From positions 1 to 64,000 of the forward strand of contig NZ_CABVPN010000030.1 in NCBI RefSeq assembly GCF_902499115.1: 64,000 bases of DNA. The letters are read 5' to 3'. How positions within the stretch are numbered: the first letter of the stretch is position 1; every line of letters begins with the position of its first letter. A program made the translations under genes and the position numbers. Shown here piece after piece: positions 1 to 8,249 of this stretch. The stretch is from Burkholderia diffusa. GTDB lineage: Bacteria; Pseudomonadota; Gammaproteobacteria; Burkholderiales; Burkholderiaceae. The notes below the pieces were generated by a model. That model worked only from the letters and a program-made list of their open reading frames with translations, was not told the origin of the DNA and searched no databases.

Positions 1-98
1 GCTTCTTCCGCTTCTTCCGCTTCTTCCGCTTCTTCCGCTTCTTCCGCTTCTTCCGCTTCTTCCGCTTCTTCCGCTTCCTCCGCTTCCTCCGCTTCCTC
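1..98. repeat. 9-bp tandem repeat (CGCTTCTTC / CGCTTCCTC)
   Basis: Seven full copies of CGCTTCTTC (positions 9-71) are followed by three of CGCTTCCTC (72-98), and the window opens inside a partial copy, so the array probably continues upstream. Both strands stay open through it (Ala-Ser-Ser on plus, Glu-Glu-Ala on minus), which is a by-product of the 9-bp unit. No gene signal runs through it within the window. The same units recur at 47777-47848. Confidence 0.9.
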
Positions 99-403
99 CG
101 CCTCCGTCGCTCCAACAGATTCGCGCCGACCCGCTTCGATTCGCGGCCTCCCCACAACAGTCTCGCCCGCCCGCCGTTCGCCGCCGCACCTGCCCCGCCT
201 CCCCCGCCGCTGCGCCGCCTCAACACGCATTCCGTCGCCAACGCAGCCGTTTTTCGCTCAACTCACCGCGTTCCGGCGCCTTTTTTCACGCGCGGCACGC
301 TTTGACGGTATGCTATCGGCCAGCCGCGCCCGCCCTGCCCGCTTCCGGGCCGCGCCCGCATTCCGACACCCGGCAAAAAATCACAAGTCACGTGGGAGAT
401 CCT
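99..403. other. Intergenic leader before dppA
   Basis: No gene was recognised. The stretch is pyrimidine-rich on the plus strand and ends in a purine-rich ribosome-binding site (GGGAG at 394-398) in front of the dppA start. A TTGACG at 302-307 could be a -35 element, but no convincing -10 lies at the right distance. Confidence 0.5.
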
Positions 404-1999
404 ATGCAGGTCAAGCTGTTCGCCGCGGCCACGCTCGCCGCCGCCCTCGCCGCCCCCGGCCTCGCCGCCGCCAAGCCGCTCACCGTCTGCACGGAGTCGA
501 GCCCGGACGGCTTCGACGTCGTGCAGTACAACTCGCTCGTCACGACCAACGCATCGGCCGACGTGATCTTCAACACGCTCGTGTCGTACGACGAAGCCGC
601 GAAGAAGGTCGTACCCGCGCTCGCCGACAAATGGGAAGCGAGCGCCGACGGCCTGACGTACACGTTCCACCTGCGCCCCAACGTCGCGTTCCAGACCACC
701 GACTACTTCAAGCCGGGCCGCACGCTCAATGCGGACGACGTCGTGTTCACGTTCTCGCGGATGCTCGACGATACGAATCCGTGGCACAAGGTGGCCGGCG
801 CGAGCGGCTTCCCGCACGCGCAGTCGATGGGCCTCGTGAAACTCGTGAAGTCGGTCACGAAGGTCGACGACAGCACGGTGAAGTTCGTGCTGAACGAGCC
901 GAATGCGACGTTCGTGCCGATCCTGACGATGGGCTTCGCGTCGATCTACTCGGCCGAATACGCGGACCAGCTGCTGAAGGCCGGCAAGCAGGCCGACCTG
1001 AATGCGAAGCCGGTCGGCACCGGCCCGTTCGTGCTCAAGAGCTACACGAAGGATGCGCTGATCCGCTACGACGTGAACCCGGCCTACTGGGGCACGAAGC
1101 CGAAGGTCGACCGGCTGATCTACGCGATCACGCCCGACGCGTCGGTGCGCATGCAGAAGGTGAAGGCCGGCGAATGCCAGATCGCGCTGTCGCCGAAGCC
1201 GCAGGACGTGCTCGCGGCGAAGGGCGAAAGCGCGCTGAAGGTCGTGCAGACGCCCGCGTTCATGACCGCGTTCGTCGCGCTGAACACGCAGAAGAAGCCG
1301 CTCGACAACGACAAGGTGCGCGAGGCCCTGAACCTCGCGTTCGATCGCGCGACCTATCTGAAGGTGGTGTTCGACAACACCGCGACGGCCGCGAACAACC
1401 CGTATCCGCCGAACACGTGGAGCTACGCGAAGGACATCGCGCCGTATGCGTACGATCCCGCGAAGGCGAAGCAGCTGCTCGCGCAGGCCGGCTTCCCGAA
1501 CGGCTTTTCGACGACGATCTGGACGCGCCCGACGGGCAGCGTGCTGAACCCGAACCCGAAGGCCGGCGCGGAACTGCTGCAGGCCGACCTCGCGAAGATC
1601 GGTGTGAAGGCCGAAGTCAAGGTGATCGAATGGGGCGAGCTCATCAAGCAGGCGAAGCTCGGCCAGCATGACATGCTGTTCATGGGCTGGGCCGGCGACA
1701 ACGGCGATCCGGACAACTACCTGTCGCCGCTGTTCAGTTGCAACGCGGTGAAGTCGGGCATCAACTTCGCACGCTTTTGTGACGCGCAGCTCGACAAGCT
1801 GATCGCCGATGGCAAGTCGACCGCCGATCAGGCCAAGCGTGCGAAGCTGTACGAATCCGCGCAGAAGATCATCCACGACCAGGCGCTGTGGATTCCGCTC
1901 GGCTACCCGACCGCGGCCGCGCTCACGCGCGCGAACGTGAGCGGCTATCGCGTGAGCCCGTTCGGCCGCCAGAACTTCGCTGCGGTCACGGTGCAGTAA
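404..1999 (+). CDS. dppA: Dipeptide/oligopeptide ABC transporter substrate-binding protein (DppA-like)
   Basis: Periplasmic solute-binding protein of the SBP_bac_5 family, 531 aa, which normally captures di- or oligopeptides for an ABC importer. A Sec signal peptide covers about residues 1-23 and ends in LAAA. The mature part opens with KPLTVCTE and carries the usual family features (NADDVVFTFSRM near residue 107, VGTGPF near 206, and the C-terminal dipeptide-binding lobe). The start at 404 follows GGGAG at good spacing and exposes the signal peptide at the N terminus; an upstream start at 302 would bury it. No permease or ATPase genes follow, so the rest of the transporter lies outside the window or elsewhere. 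Family assignment is firm; the ligand (peptide versus haem or glutathione, which related proteins bind) is not. Confidence 0.9.
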   Translation: MQVKLFAAATLAAALAAPGLAAAKPLTVCTESSPDGFDVVQYNSLVTTNASADVIFNTLVSYDEAAKKVVPALADKWEASADGLTYTFHLRPNVAFQTTDYFKPGRTLNADDVVFTFSRMLDDTNPWHKVAGASGFPHAQSMGLVKLVKSVTKVDDSTVKFVLNEPNATFVPILTMGFASIYSAEYADQLLKAGKQADLNAKPVGTGPFVLKSYTKDALIRYDVNPAYWGTKPKVDRLIYAITPDASVRMQKVKAGECQIALSPKPQDVLAAKGESALKVVQTPAFMTAFVALNTQKKPLDNDKVREALNLAFDRATYLKVVFDNTATAANNPYPPNTWSYAKDIAPYAYDPAKAKQLLAQAGFPNGFSTTIWTRPTGSVLNPNPKAGAELLQADLAKIGVKAEVKVIEWGELIKQAKLGQHDMLFMGWAGDNGDPDNYLSPLFSCNAVKSGINFARFCDAQLDKLIADGKSTADQAKRAKLYESAQKIIHDQALWIPLGYPTAAALTRANVSGYRVSPFGRQNFAAVTVQ

Positions 2000-2011
2000 C
2001 CGCGCGTGGCG

Positions 2012-2044
2012 CGCAAGCGACGGCATGCTCGCCGGTCGCTTGCG
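2012..2044 (+). terminator. Strong hairpin downstream of dppA
   Basis: A perfect 10-bp stem (CGCAAGCGAC with GTCGCTTGCG) is extended by GGC/GCC across a one-base bulge, 12 bases after the dppA stop. There is no U-tract, so it may be a Rho-assisted stop or an mRNA 3'-end stabiliser. Confidence 0.5.
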
Positions 2045-2189
2045 GCGCGCGCGCCGCGCTTGCTACACTGCGCGCTCATTCCTCATACCGGACGCCAGCC
2101 GAAGTGAACAACTAAGCCTTCCCAAAAATGTTTTCGCCGCCGTGCCACGCACGCCGCGCGAAGGGTTTCACGCATTTTCGGAGGTGCTT

Positions 2190-2765
2190 ATGGCTGCTGC
2201 CACGCCGACCGGCGCGCTCGTCGCGCTTCATCACGTTTCCATCCGCTTCGACGACGGCGTCACGCTGTTCGACTCGCTCGACCTGTCCATCGATCGCACG
2301 CCGACGGGTATCGTCGGCCGCAACGGCGCAGGCAAGAGCCTGCTCGCGCAACTGATCGCGGGCCGGCGCGCGCCGAGCGCGGGCACGATCGACCGGCAGA
2401 CGCCGGTCGTCTACGTCGCGCAGCAGCACGATGACGCGCCGGCCGGCACGCGGACCGTCGCCGAGATCGCCGCGCTGGATGCGCCGCTCGCAGCCCTGGC
2501 GCGCCTTGCCGACGGCCGCGCGCACGCGCACGACTTCGACCTGATCGGCGATCGCTGGGACCTCGCCGAGCGGCTGCGCGCGGCGCTCGACGAGCCGACC
2601 AATCACCTCGATCTGGAATCGGTGCGCGCGATCGAAGCCGCGCTGGCCGGCTTCCCCGGCGCGATCGTGGTCGCGTCGCACGACGCCGCGTTTCTCGCGG
2701 CGCTCGCACCGACGCACACGATGCAATGGCAGCGCGACGGGTGGCGTTACGAACCCGTCGCGTGA
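2190..2765 (+). pseudogene. Internally deleted ABC-F ATPase (fusion of NBD1 start to NBD2 end)
   Basis: The 191-aa product begins as a normal ABC-F protein: Walker A GRNGAGKS at residues 43-50 and a Q-loop region near 78. At about residues 130-134 it jumps directly into LDEPTNHLDLES, followed by the switch-histidine motif VASHD near 161. That second part is the Walker B / D-loop / H-loop end typical of the second ATPase domain. The LSGGE-type signature of either domain, the linker and the second Walker A are missing. Full ABC-F proteins are about 530-550 aa, so roughly 340 residues have been lost in frame. The gene keeps a good ribosome-binding site (GGAGG at 2180-2184) and an intact frame, so a small protein could still be made, but it lacks the signature needed for ABC ATPase function. 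I call it a degenerate remnant. Confidence 0.8.
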
Positions 2766-2781
2766 CGGTGACGATGCGCGC

Positions 2782-3861
2782 TCAGCGCGCGGTACGGAAA
2801 CGCAGCACGCCGTCGTCACCCTGTTCGCGCACGAGTTCGCCCGCGAGCCACAGCAGGTTCAGGTGGGCGAGCGCCTCGCCGAGCGCGAACGTCATCTGGT
2901 GGATGTCGAGCTCGCGGCGGCGGAACATGATCGGCACGATGTCGGCCGCGCTCGCCGGCTTCTCCGCGCAGGCGACGCGCACTTCGTCGAGCCGCGCGTC
3001 GTGGTGCGCGCGCAGTTGCGCGATGCGCGTGCGCACGCCGCGGAACGGCTTGCCGTGCGACGGCAGCACGAGCGTGTCGGGCGCCATCGTCTCGTAGCGG
3101 CCGAGCGATTCCAGGTACAGCGCGAGCGGGTTGGCTTCCGGTTCGAGATCGAACACGGACACGTTGGTCGAGATGCGCGGCAGCACCATGTCGCCGGAAA
3201 TCAGCACGCCGTCCGCTTCACTGTGGAGCGCGCAATGTTCAGGCGAATGACCGTAGCCGGTGACGACCCGCCACGTGCGCGCGCCGATCTTCACCGCGTC
3301 GCCTTCGCGCAGGCGCCGGTAGCGCGGCGGCACGGCCGGCACGAGGTCCGAGTAGTAGCTGCGGCGGCTGCGCAGCTTCTCGAGCGCGACCGGGTCGGTC
3401 AGGCCGTGGCGCGCGAAATGATCAGCCGCGGCCGCGCCGCCGGCGTTCGAACCGTTGCCGGCCGCCATCAGGCAGCCGAACATGTATTCGCCGAGCGTCA
3501 TCCACAGCCGCACGTTCCAGCGGCCCTTGTCGCCGCCTTCGCAAAGCCAGTTCGCGAGGCCGAAGTGATCGGGATGGCAATGCGTGACGAGCACGCGCAG
3601 CACCGGCAGCCCGTCGAGATGCGTGTCGAAAATCTGTTCCCAGTGCGTACGGATCGCGTCCGACGAGATCCCGCAGTCGACGATCGTCCAGCCGGCCTGT
3701 CCGTCGATCTCGTCGCGCAGCAGCCAGAGGTTGATGTGATCCAGCGAGAACGGCAGCGGCATGCGCAGCCAGCGCACGCCGGGCGCGACCTCGAACGTGT
3801 CGCCCGCGGCGGGCAGCGTGTCGGCGAAGGGATAGTCGAGTTGGTGTTCCAGTGCGTTCAT
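2782..3861 (-). CDS. MBL-fold metallo-hydrolase
   Basis: Metallo-beta-lactamase superfamily hydrolase, 359 aa. The metal-binding motif THCHPDH sits at residues 93-99; an HSPEHCALH segment and an ISGDMVL segment supply the later metal ligands, and the distal SHGKPF motif is present. The C-terminal 70 residues, with FRRREL and an alanine/leucine-rich helix, look like the winged-helix extension seen in the glyoxalase II / LACTB2-like branch. Likely cytosolic; no signal peptide. It stands alone on the minus strand, convergent with the ABC-F remnant and divergent from aceK. Family is clear. Substrate (thioester, lactone or other) cannot be told from the sequence. Confidence 0.88.
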   Translation of the reverse strand: MNALEHQLDYPFADTLPAAGDTFEVAPGVRWLRMPLPFSLDHINLWLLRDEIDGQAGWTIVDCGISSDAIRTHWEQIFDTHLDGLPVLRVLVTHCHPDHFGLANWLCEGGDKGRWNVRLWMTLGEYMFGCLMAAGNGSNAGGAAAADHFARHGLTDPVALEKLRSRRSYYSDLVPAVPPRYRRLREGDAVKIGARTWRVVTGYGHSPEHCALHSEADGVLISGDMVLPRISTNVSVFDLEPEANPLALYLESLGRYETMAPDTLVLPSHGKPFRGVRTRIAQLRAHHDARLDEVRVACAEKPASAADIVPIMFRRRELDIHQMTFALGEALAHLNLLWLAGELVREQGDDGVLRFRTAR

Positions 3862-4187
3862 CGGTGGGGCGTCTCGTCGTTATCAGGGCAGGCAAGTGCG
3901 AATGCGGGGCAGGCGCGCGCGGGCTGCAGGCCGCGCGGGGATCGCGTCGATTCTATCGCCGTCGCGCGAAACGCGCGCCCGCGCTGGCGCCGGACGGGCA
4001 AAAAAAGTTCGTGCCAGAATCAATTCCGTACCCGTATCTTTACGCGAAGATGCACCGAACGGCATGTAACGGCGCACAACCCGCGCATTGACGGCGCTTG
4101 GGCGCCGGCCCTGAAAGTCATTGAAACGCCGACTTGGGCGCTAAAATGGCGAGTGCTTACAGCCCCTCTCGAACGAGCCTGCACGCG
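3862..4187. other. Divergent intergenic region, MBL hydrolase / aceK
   Basis: This 326-bp stretch separates two divergent genes. Apart from the aceK promoter candidate it holds a run of A residues (about 4000-4006). I saw no small gene, RNA or clear operator in it. Confidence 0.5.
4121..4147 (+). promoter_or_regulatory. Probable sigma-70 promoter of aceK
   Basis: TTGAAA at 4121-4126 and TAAAAT at 4142-4147 are separated by 15 bp, slightly short. The -10 box overlaps the alternative ATG at 4146, so a transcript from here would begin near 4154. That supports the ATG at 4188 as the real aceK start. Confidence 0.5.
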
Positions 4188-6017
4188 ATGAATCACTTCC
4201 CCAAACTGCTGTCGTCGCAGATCGGTTTCGACGTCGCACAGACGATGCTCGAATACTTCGACCGCCACTACCGGATCTTCCGGGAAGCCGCCGTCGAGGC
4301 GAAGACGCTATACGAGCGCACCGACTGGCACGGCCTGCAGCGGCTGGCGCGCGAGCGGATCACGTCGTACGACGATCGCGTGCAGGAATGCGTCGAGGTG
4401 CTGGAGGACGAATACGACGCGGAGAACATCGACGACGAGGTGTGGCAGCAGATCAAGCTGCACTACATCGGCCTGCTCACGTCGCACCGCCAGCCCGAGT
4501 GCGCGGAGACGTTCTTCAATTCGGTGTGCTGCAAGATCCTGCACCGCTCGTATTTCAGCAACGATTTCATCTTCGTGCGGCCCGCGATCTCGACCGAATA
4601 CCTCGAGAACGACGAGCCGGCCGCGAAGCCGACCTATCGCGCGTACTACCCGGGCACCGACGGGCTCGCGGCCACGCTCGAGCGCATCGTCACGAACTTC
4701 CAGCTCGAGCCGCCGTTCGAGGATCTCACGCGCGACATCGGCTGCGTGATGCAGTCGATCACCGACGAATTCGGCGAGTTCGACGCCGCGCCGAATTTCC
4801 AGATCCACGTGCTGTCGTCGCTCTTCTTCCGCAACAAGAGCGCGTACATCGTCGGCCGCATCATCAACGCCGATCGCGTGCTGCCGTTCGCGGTGCCGAT
4901 CCGCCACGTGCGCCCGGGCCTGCTCGCGCTCGACACCGTGCTGCTGCGCCGCGAGCAGCTGCAGATCATCTTCAGCTTCTCGCATTCGTATTTCCTCGTC
5001 GACATGGGCGTGCCGTCCGCGTACGTGGACTTCCTCTGCACGATCATGCCGGGCAAGCCGAAGGCCGAGATCTACACGTCGGTCGGCTTGCAGAAGCAGG
5101 GCAAGAACCTGTTCTACCGCGACCTGCTGCACCATCTGTCGCATTCGAGCGACCGCTTCATCATCGCGCCCGGCATCAAGGGCCTCGTGATGCTCGTGTT
5201 CACGCTGCCGTCGTTCCCGTACGTGTTCAAGATCATCAAGGATCACTTCCCGCCGCCGAAGGAAACGACGCGCGCGCAGATCATGGAGAAGTACCAGCTC
5301 GTGAAGCGCCACGACCGTCTCGGGCGGATGGCCGACACGCTCGAGTATTCGAGCGTCGCGCTGCCGCTGTCGCGGCTCGACCATGCGCTCGTGCGCGAGC
5401 TGGAGAAGGAAGTGCCGTCGCTGCTCGAATACGAGGACGACAATCTCGTGATCAAGCACCTGTACATCGAGCGCCGGATGACGCCGCTCAACCTGTACCT
5501 GCAGAACGGCACCGACGCGGACATCGAACACGGCGTGAAGGAATACGGCAACGCGGTGAAAGAGCTGATGAAGGCCAACATCTTCCCGGGCGACATGCTG
5601 TACAAGAACTTCGGCGTCACGCGCCACGGCCGCGTCGTGTTCTACGACTACGACGAGATCGAGTACCTGACCGACTGCAACGTGCGGCGCGTGCCGCCGC
5701 CGCGCAACGAGGAAGACGAACTGTCCGGCGAGCCGTGGTATACCGTCGGCCCGCACGACATCTTTCCGGAAACCTACGGACCGTTCCTGCTCGGCGACCC
5801 GCGCGTGCGGACGGTCTTCATGAAGCATCACGCGGACTTTTTCGACCCTGCGCTGTGGCAGTCCAGCAAGGACAAGCTGCTGCAGGGCGAGTTGCCCGAT
5901 TTTTTCCCGTACGACGCGTCGCTGCGCTTCAGCGTGCGCTACCCCGCGCGCTTCGACGCGACGCCGGGCGCCGATGACGCCGGTGACGATGCAGGCGACG
6001 CGCAGCGCGCCGCCTGA
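4188..6017 (+). CDS. aceK: Isocitrate dehydrogenase kinase/phosphatase AceK
   Basis: Bifunctional enzyme, 609 aa, that phosphorylates and dephosphorylates isocitrate dehydrogenase to set the split between the TCA cycle and the glyoxylate shunt. The whole-length match to the AceK family is clear: N-terminal helical regulatory domain, the ATP-binding segment APGIKGLVMLVF with the lysine in FPYVFKIIKDHF (near residue 350), and the kinase-like catalytic stretch including FYDYDEIEY. Start at 4188 (MNHFPKLLSS) rather than 4134 or 4146 because the promoter -10 box overlaps the latter. The C-terminal tail rich in Asp/Ala after about residue 590 is a loose extension. The gene overlaps nothing; carbonic anhydrase follows by 67 bp and could share the transcript. 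The glyoxylate-shunt genes aceA/aceB are not in this window. Confidence 0.96.
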   Translation: MNHFPKLLSSQIGFDVAQTMLEYFDRHYRIFREAAVEAKTLYERTDWHGLQRLARERITSYDDRVQECVEVLEDEYDAENIDDEVWQQIKLHYIGLLTSHRQPECAETFFNSVCCKILHRSYFSNDFIFVRPAISTEYLENDEPAAKPTYRAYYPGTDGLAATLERIVTNFQLEPPFEDLTRDIGCVMQSITDEFGEFDAAPNFQIHVLSSLFFRNKSAYIVGRIINADRVLPFAVPIRHVRPGLLALDTVLLRREQLQIIFSFSHSYFLVDMGVPSAYVDFLCTIMPGKPKAEIYTSVGLQKQGKNLFYRDLLHHLSHSSDRFIIAPGIKGLVMLVFTLPSFPYVFKIIKDHFPPPKETTRAQIMEKYQLVKRHDRLGRMADTLEYSSVALPLSRLDHALVRELEKEVPSLLEYEDDNLVIKHLYIERRMTPLNLYLQNGTDADIEHGVKEYGNAVKELMKANIFPGDMLYKNFGVTRHGRVVFYDYDEIEYLTDCNVRRVPPPRNEEDELSGEPWYTVGPHDIFPETYGPFLLGDPRVRTVFMKHHADFFDPALWQSSKDKLLQGELPDFFPYDASLRFSVRYPARFDATPGADDAGDDAGDAQRAA

Positions 6018-6084
6018 CGCGCGACCGGATCCGATCGAATCGAACCCGTTATCGACCCGCTTTCCGCCAACGGAATCCACACCG

Positions 6085-6852
6085 ATGAATACCCAAGACA
6101 ATCCGCTTTCACATCTGTTCGACAACAACGACGCCTGGGTCAAGCGCCAGCTCGCCGAAGATCCCGACTTCTTCGCGCGTCTCGCCGATCAGCAGGCGCC
6201 GGAATATCTGTGGATCGGCTGCTCGGATTCGCGCGTGCCCGCGAACCAGATCATCGGCCTGCCGCCGGGCGAAGTGTTCGTGCACCGCAACATCGCGAAC
6301 GTCGTCGTCCATAGCGACCTGAACTGCCTGTCGGTCATCCAGTTCGCGGTCGACATCCTGCGCGTGAAGCACATCATGGTCGTCGGCCACTACGGCTGCT
6401 CGGGCGTGAACGCGGCGCTCCACAACCGCCGCGTCGGCCTCGCCGACAACTGGCTGCATCACGTGCAGGACGTGCGCGAGCGCCACGCGGCGCTGCTCGA
6501 CGAATGGCCGGTCGGGGAGGCGCGCTATCGCCGCCTGATCGAGCTGAACTCGATCGAGCAGGTCGTCAACGTGTGCCGCACGACGATCGTCAACGACGCC
6601 TGGGCGCGCGGCCAGTCGCTCACCGTGCACGGGCTCGTGTATGGCGTGCACGACGGGCGGATGCGCAACCTCGGGATGTCCGTGTCGAACTTCGACGCGC
6701 TCGATGCGACCTACAAGCGCTGCGTCGCGGCGCTGACCGCGCGTGGCCAGCACGCGCCCGACAACGACATGGTCGCGGCGGATGCCGCGCGGCTCGACGA
6801 CGTCGCGCAGGCGGTCGCCGCCACGCTGAAACCGTGCGGCGACGCGAAGTAA
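6085..6852 (+). CDS. can: Beta-class carbonic anhydrase
   Basis: Cytosolic zinc enzyme of 255 aa interconverting CO2 and bicarbonate. Zinc ligands are visible as Cys46 in CSDSR, His102 and Cys105 in GHYGCSG; the Asp/Arg dyad partner is in the same CSDSR motif. Length and motif spacing fit Can/YadF of proteobacteria. I chose ATG 6085 (MNTQDNPL), since the homologous N terminus starts here; the frame is open further up to 5974, overlapping aceK. It sits 67 bp after aceK on the same strand and may be co-transcribed. Its role is presumably to supply bicarbonate to carboxylases, including those requiring biotin, though nothing in the sequence proves that link. Confidence 0.95.
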   Translation: MNTQDNPLSHLFDNNDAWVKRQLAEDPDFFARLADQQAPEYLWIGCSDSRVPANQIIGLPPGEVFVHRNIANVVVHSDLNCLSVIQFAVDILRVKHIMVVGHYGCSGVNAALHNRRVGLADNWLHHVQDVRERHAALLDEWPVGEARYRRLIELNSIEQVVNVCRTTIVNDAWARGQSLTVHGLVYGVHDGRMRNLGMSVSNFDALDATYKRCVAALTARGQHAPDNDMVAADAARLDDVAQAVAATLKPCGDAK

Positions 6853-6861
6853 CGTCCGCCG

Positions 6862-6883
6862 GCGCGGCGCGCACGCGCCGCGC
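6862..6883. terminator. GC-rich hairpin after carbonic anhydrase
   Basis: A perfect 10-bp inverted repeat (GCGCGGCGCG / CGCGCCGCGC) around a two-base centre begins 10 bases after the stop codon of can. There is no T-run, so intrinsic termination is doubtful. Confidence 0.35.
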
Positions 6884-6987
6884 GGCACCCGGCCGAAGAC
6901 GCATCACGCGCCTGGCCGCGACGGGCATCGCATTGATCTGACACCGACACTGCCGCGACGGCGGTGCACTGAGAAGGAGCGGCGAAC

Positions 6988-7665
6988 ATGAAAACCGTAT
7001 TGATCGTCGGCGCATCGCGCGGCCTCGGACGCGAATTCGTCCGGCAATACCGGCGTGACGGCTGGAACGTGATTGCGACCGCGCGCGACGACGCGTCGCT
7101 CGCCGCGCTGCGCGAACTCGGCGCGCACGCGCACGCGCTCGACATCGCGCGGCCCGAACAGATCGCGGCGCTCGGCTGGAAGCTCGACGGCGAACGGCTC
7201 GACGCCGCGGTGCTCGTGTCGGGCGTGTACGGGCCGCGCACCGAAGGCGTCGAAACGATCGGCGCCGAGGATTTCGACGCGGTGATGCATACGAACGTGC
7301 GCGGGCCGATGCAGTTGCTGCCGATCCTGCTGCCGCTCGTCGAGGACGCGCGCGGCGTGCTCGCCGTCGTCTCGAGCCGGATGGGCAGCATCGCCGAGGC
7401 GACCGGCACGACCGGCTGGCTGTACCGCGCGAGCAAGGCCGCGCTGAACGACGTGCTGCGCATCGCGTCGCTGCAGACGCGCCACGCCGCATGCATCTCG
7501 CTTCATCCCGGCTGGGTGCGCACCGACATGGGCGGCGCGCAGGCCGCGATCGATCCGGAAACCAGCGTGACCGGCATGCGCCGCGTGATCGCGGAAGCCG
7601 GCGCGGACGTGTCGCGGTCCAACGGCCGTTTCTTCCAGTACGACGGCGTCGAGCTCAGCTGGTGA
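6988..7665 (+). CDS. Short-chain dehydrogenase/reductase (SDR)
   Basis: NAD(P)-dependent oxidoreductase of the classical SDR type, 225 aa. The cofactor motif GASRGLG is at residues 8-14, the catalytic Ser lies in VVSSRMGS, and the YRASK segment supplies the catalytic Tyr and Lys. The C terminus is short, as in C-factor / carbonyl-reductase-like members that act on small substrates. A strong ribosome-binding site (GAAGGAG) lies about 10 bases before ATG 6988. Upstream is carbonic anhydrase (135-bp gap), downstream the YchJ-like gene, 39 bp away. Substrate unknown. Confidence 0.88.
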   Translation: MKTVLIVGASRGLGREFVRQYRRDGWNVIATARDDASLAALRELGAHAHALDIARPEQIAALGWKLDGERLDAAVLVSGVYGPRTEGVETIGAEDFDAVMHTNVRGPMQLLPILLPLVEDARGVLAVVSSRMGSIAEATGTTGWLYRASKAALNDVLRIASLQTRHAACISLHPGWVRTDMGGAQAAIDPETSVTGMRRVIAEAGADVSRSNGRFFQYDGVELSW

Positions 7666-7704
7666 GCCGACATCACAACCCGGCGTCGTTAATTCACGAT
7701 TCGC

Positions 7705-8142
7705 ATGATTTTGAACCGACCTGACGCGTGCCCATGCGGCGGCGCGTCCCCCGCGCCTGCCGGCAAAGCCCCGGCACCGCGCTATGCGGCCTGCTGCGGC
7801 CGCTTCATCGACGGCGGCGAAGCCGCGCCGACCGCGCTCGAGTTGATGCGCTCGCGGTACAGCGCGTACGTGCTCGGCGCGACCGACTACCTGCGCGCGA
7901 CCTGGGACGCGCGCACCTGCCCGGCCGATCTCGATGCGGACCCGGATGCGCCGGACGCGCCGCGCTGGCTCGGCCTCGCGATCAAGCGCCATGCGCCGCT
8001 CGACGAACGGCACGCGGAGGTCGAATTCGTGGCCCGCTACAAGGTCGGCGGGCGCGCTTACCGGCTCCACGAGACGAGCCGGTTCACCCGCGACGAGCAC
8101 GGGTTCTGGCGCTATGTCGACGGTGAAGTAAGTGAACGCTGA
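7705..8142 (+). CDS. YchJ-family (UPF0225) protein
   Basis: Small protein of 145 aa with an N-terminal cysteine cluster (CPCGG at residues 9-13 and a Cys-Cys pair near 31) resembling a SEC-C-like zinc motif. The YchJ core follows: ALELMRSRYSAYVLG, WLGLAIKRH and the ending FWRYVDG, an NTF2-like fold in structurally known relatives. Members are widespread in proteobacteria; their biochemical role is not established. It begins 39 bp after the SDR stop and may be translated from the same mRNA. Confidence 0.88.
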   Translation: MILNRPDACPCGGASPAPAGKAPAPRYAACCGRFIDGGEAAPTALELMRSRYSAYVLGATDYLRATWDARTCPADLDADPDAPDAPRWLGLAIKRHAPLDERHAEVEFVARYKVGGRAYRLHETSRFTRDEHGFWRYVDGEVSER

Positions 8143-8180
8143 CAAATAGTTGCTGTGTCAGACGCCGGGTAATTCCCGCA

Positions 8181-8210
8181 TTGCACAACCTGAATTTGTC
8201 GGGCTAGGAT
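8181..8210 (+). promoter_or_regulatory. Candidate sigma-70 promoter for the secreted hydrolase
   Basis: TTGCAC (8181-8186) and TAGGAT (8205-8210) are separated by 18 bp, about 40 bp before the ATG at 8250. Both hexamers match the consensus at four of six positions. Confidence 0.45.
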
Positions 8211-8249
8211 GGCCCTCAGATTGGTCATGTTGCATGGCAGGGCTTACGA

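Noticed and set aside
4308..6143. 611-codon minus-strand frame opposite aceK
   Set aside because: Shadow of aceK: Arg/His/Val-rich translation with no family features.
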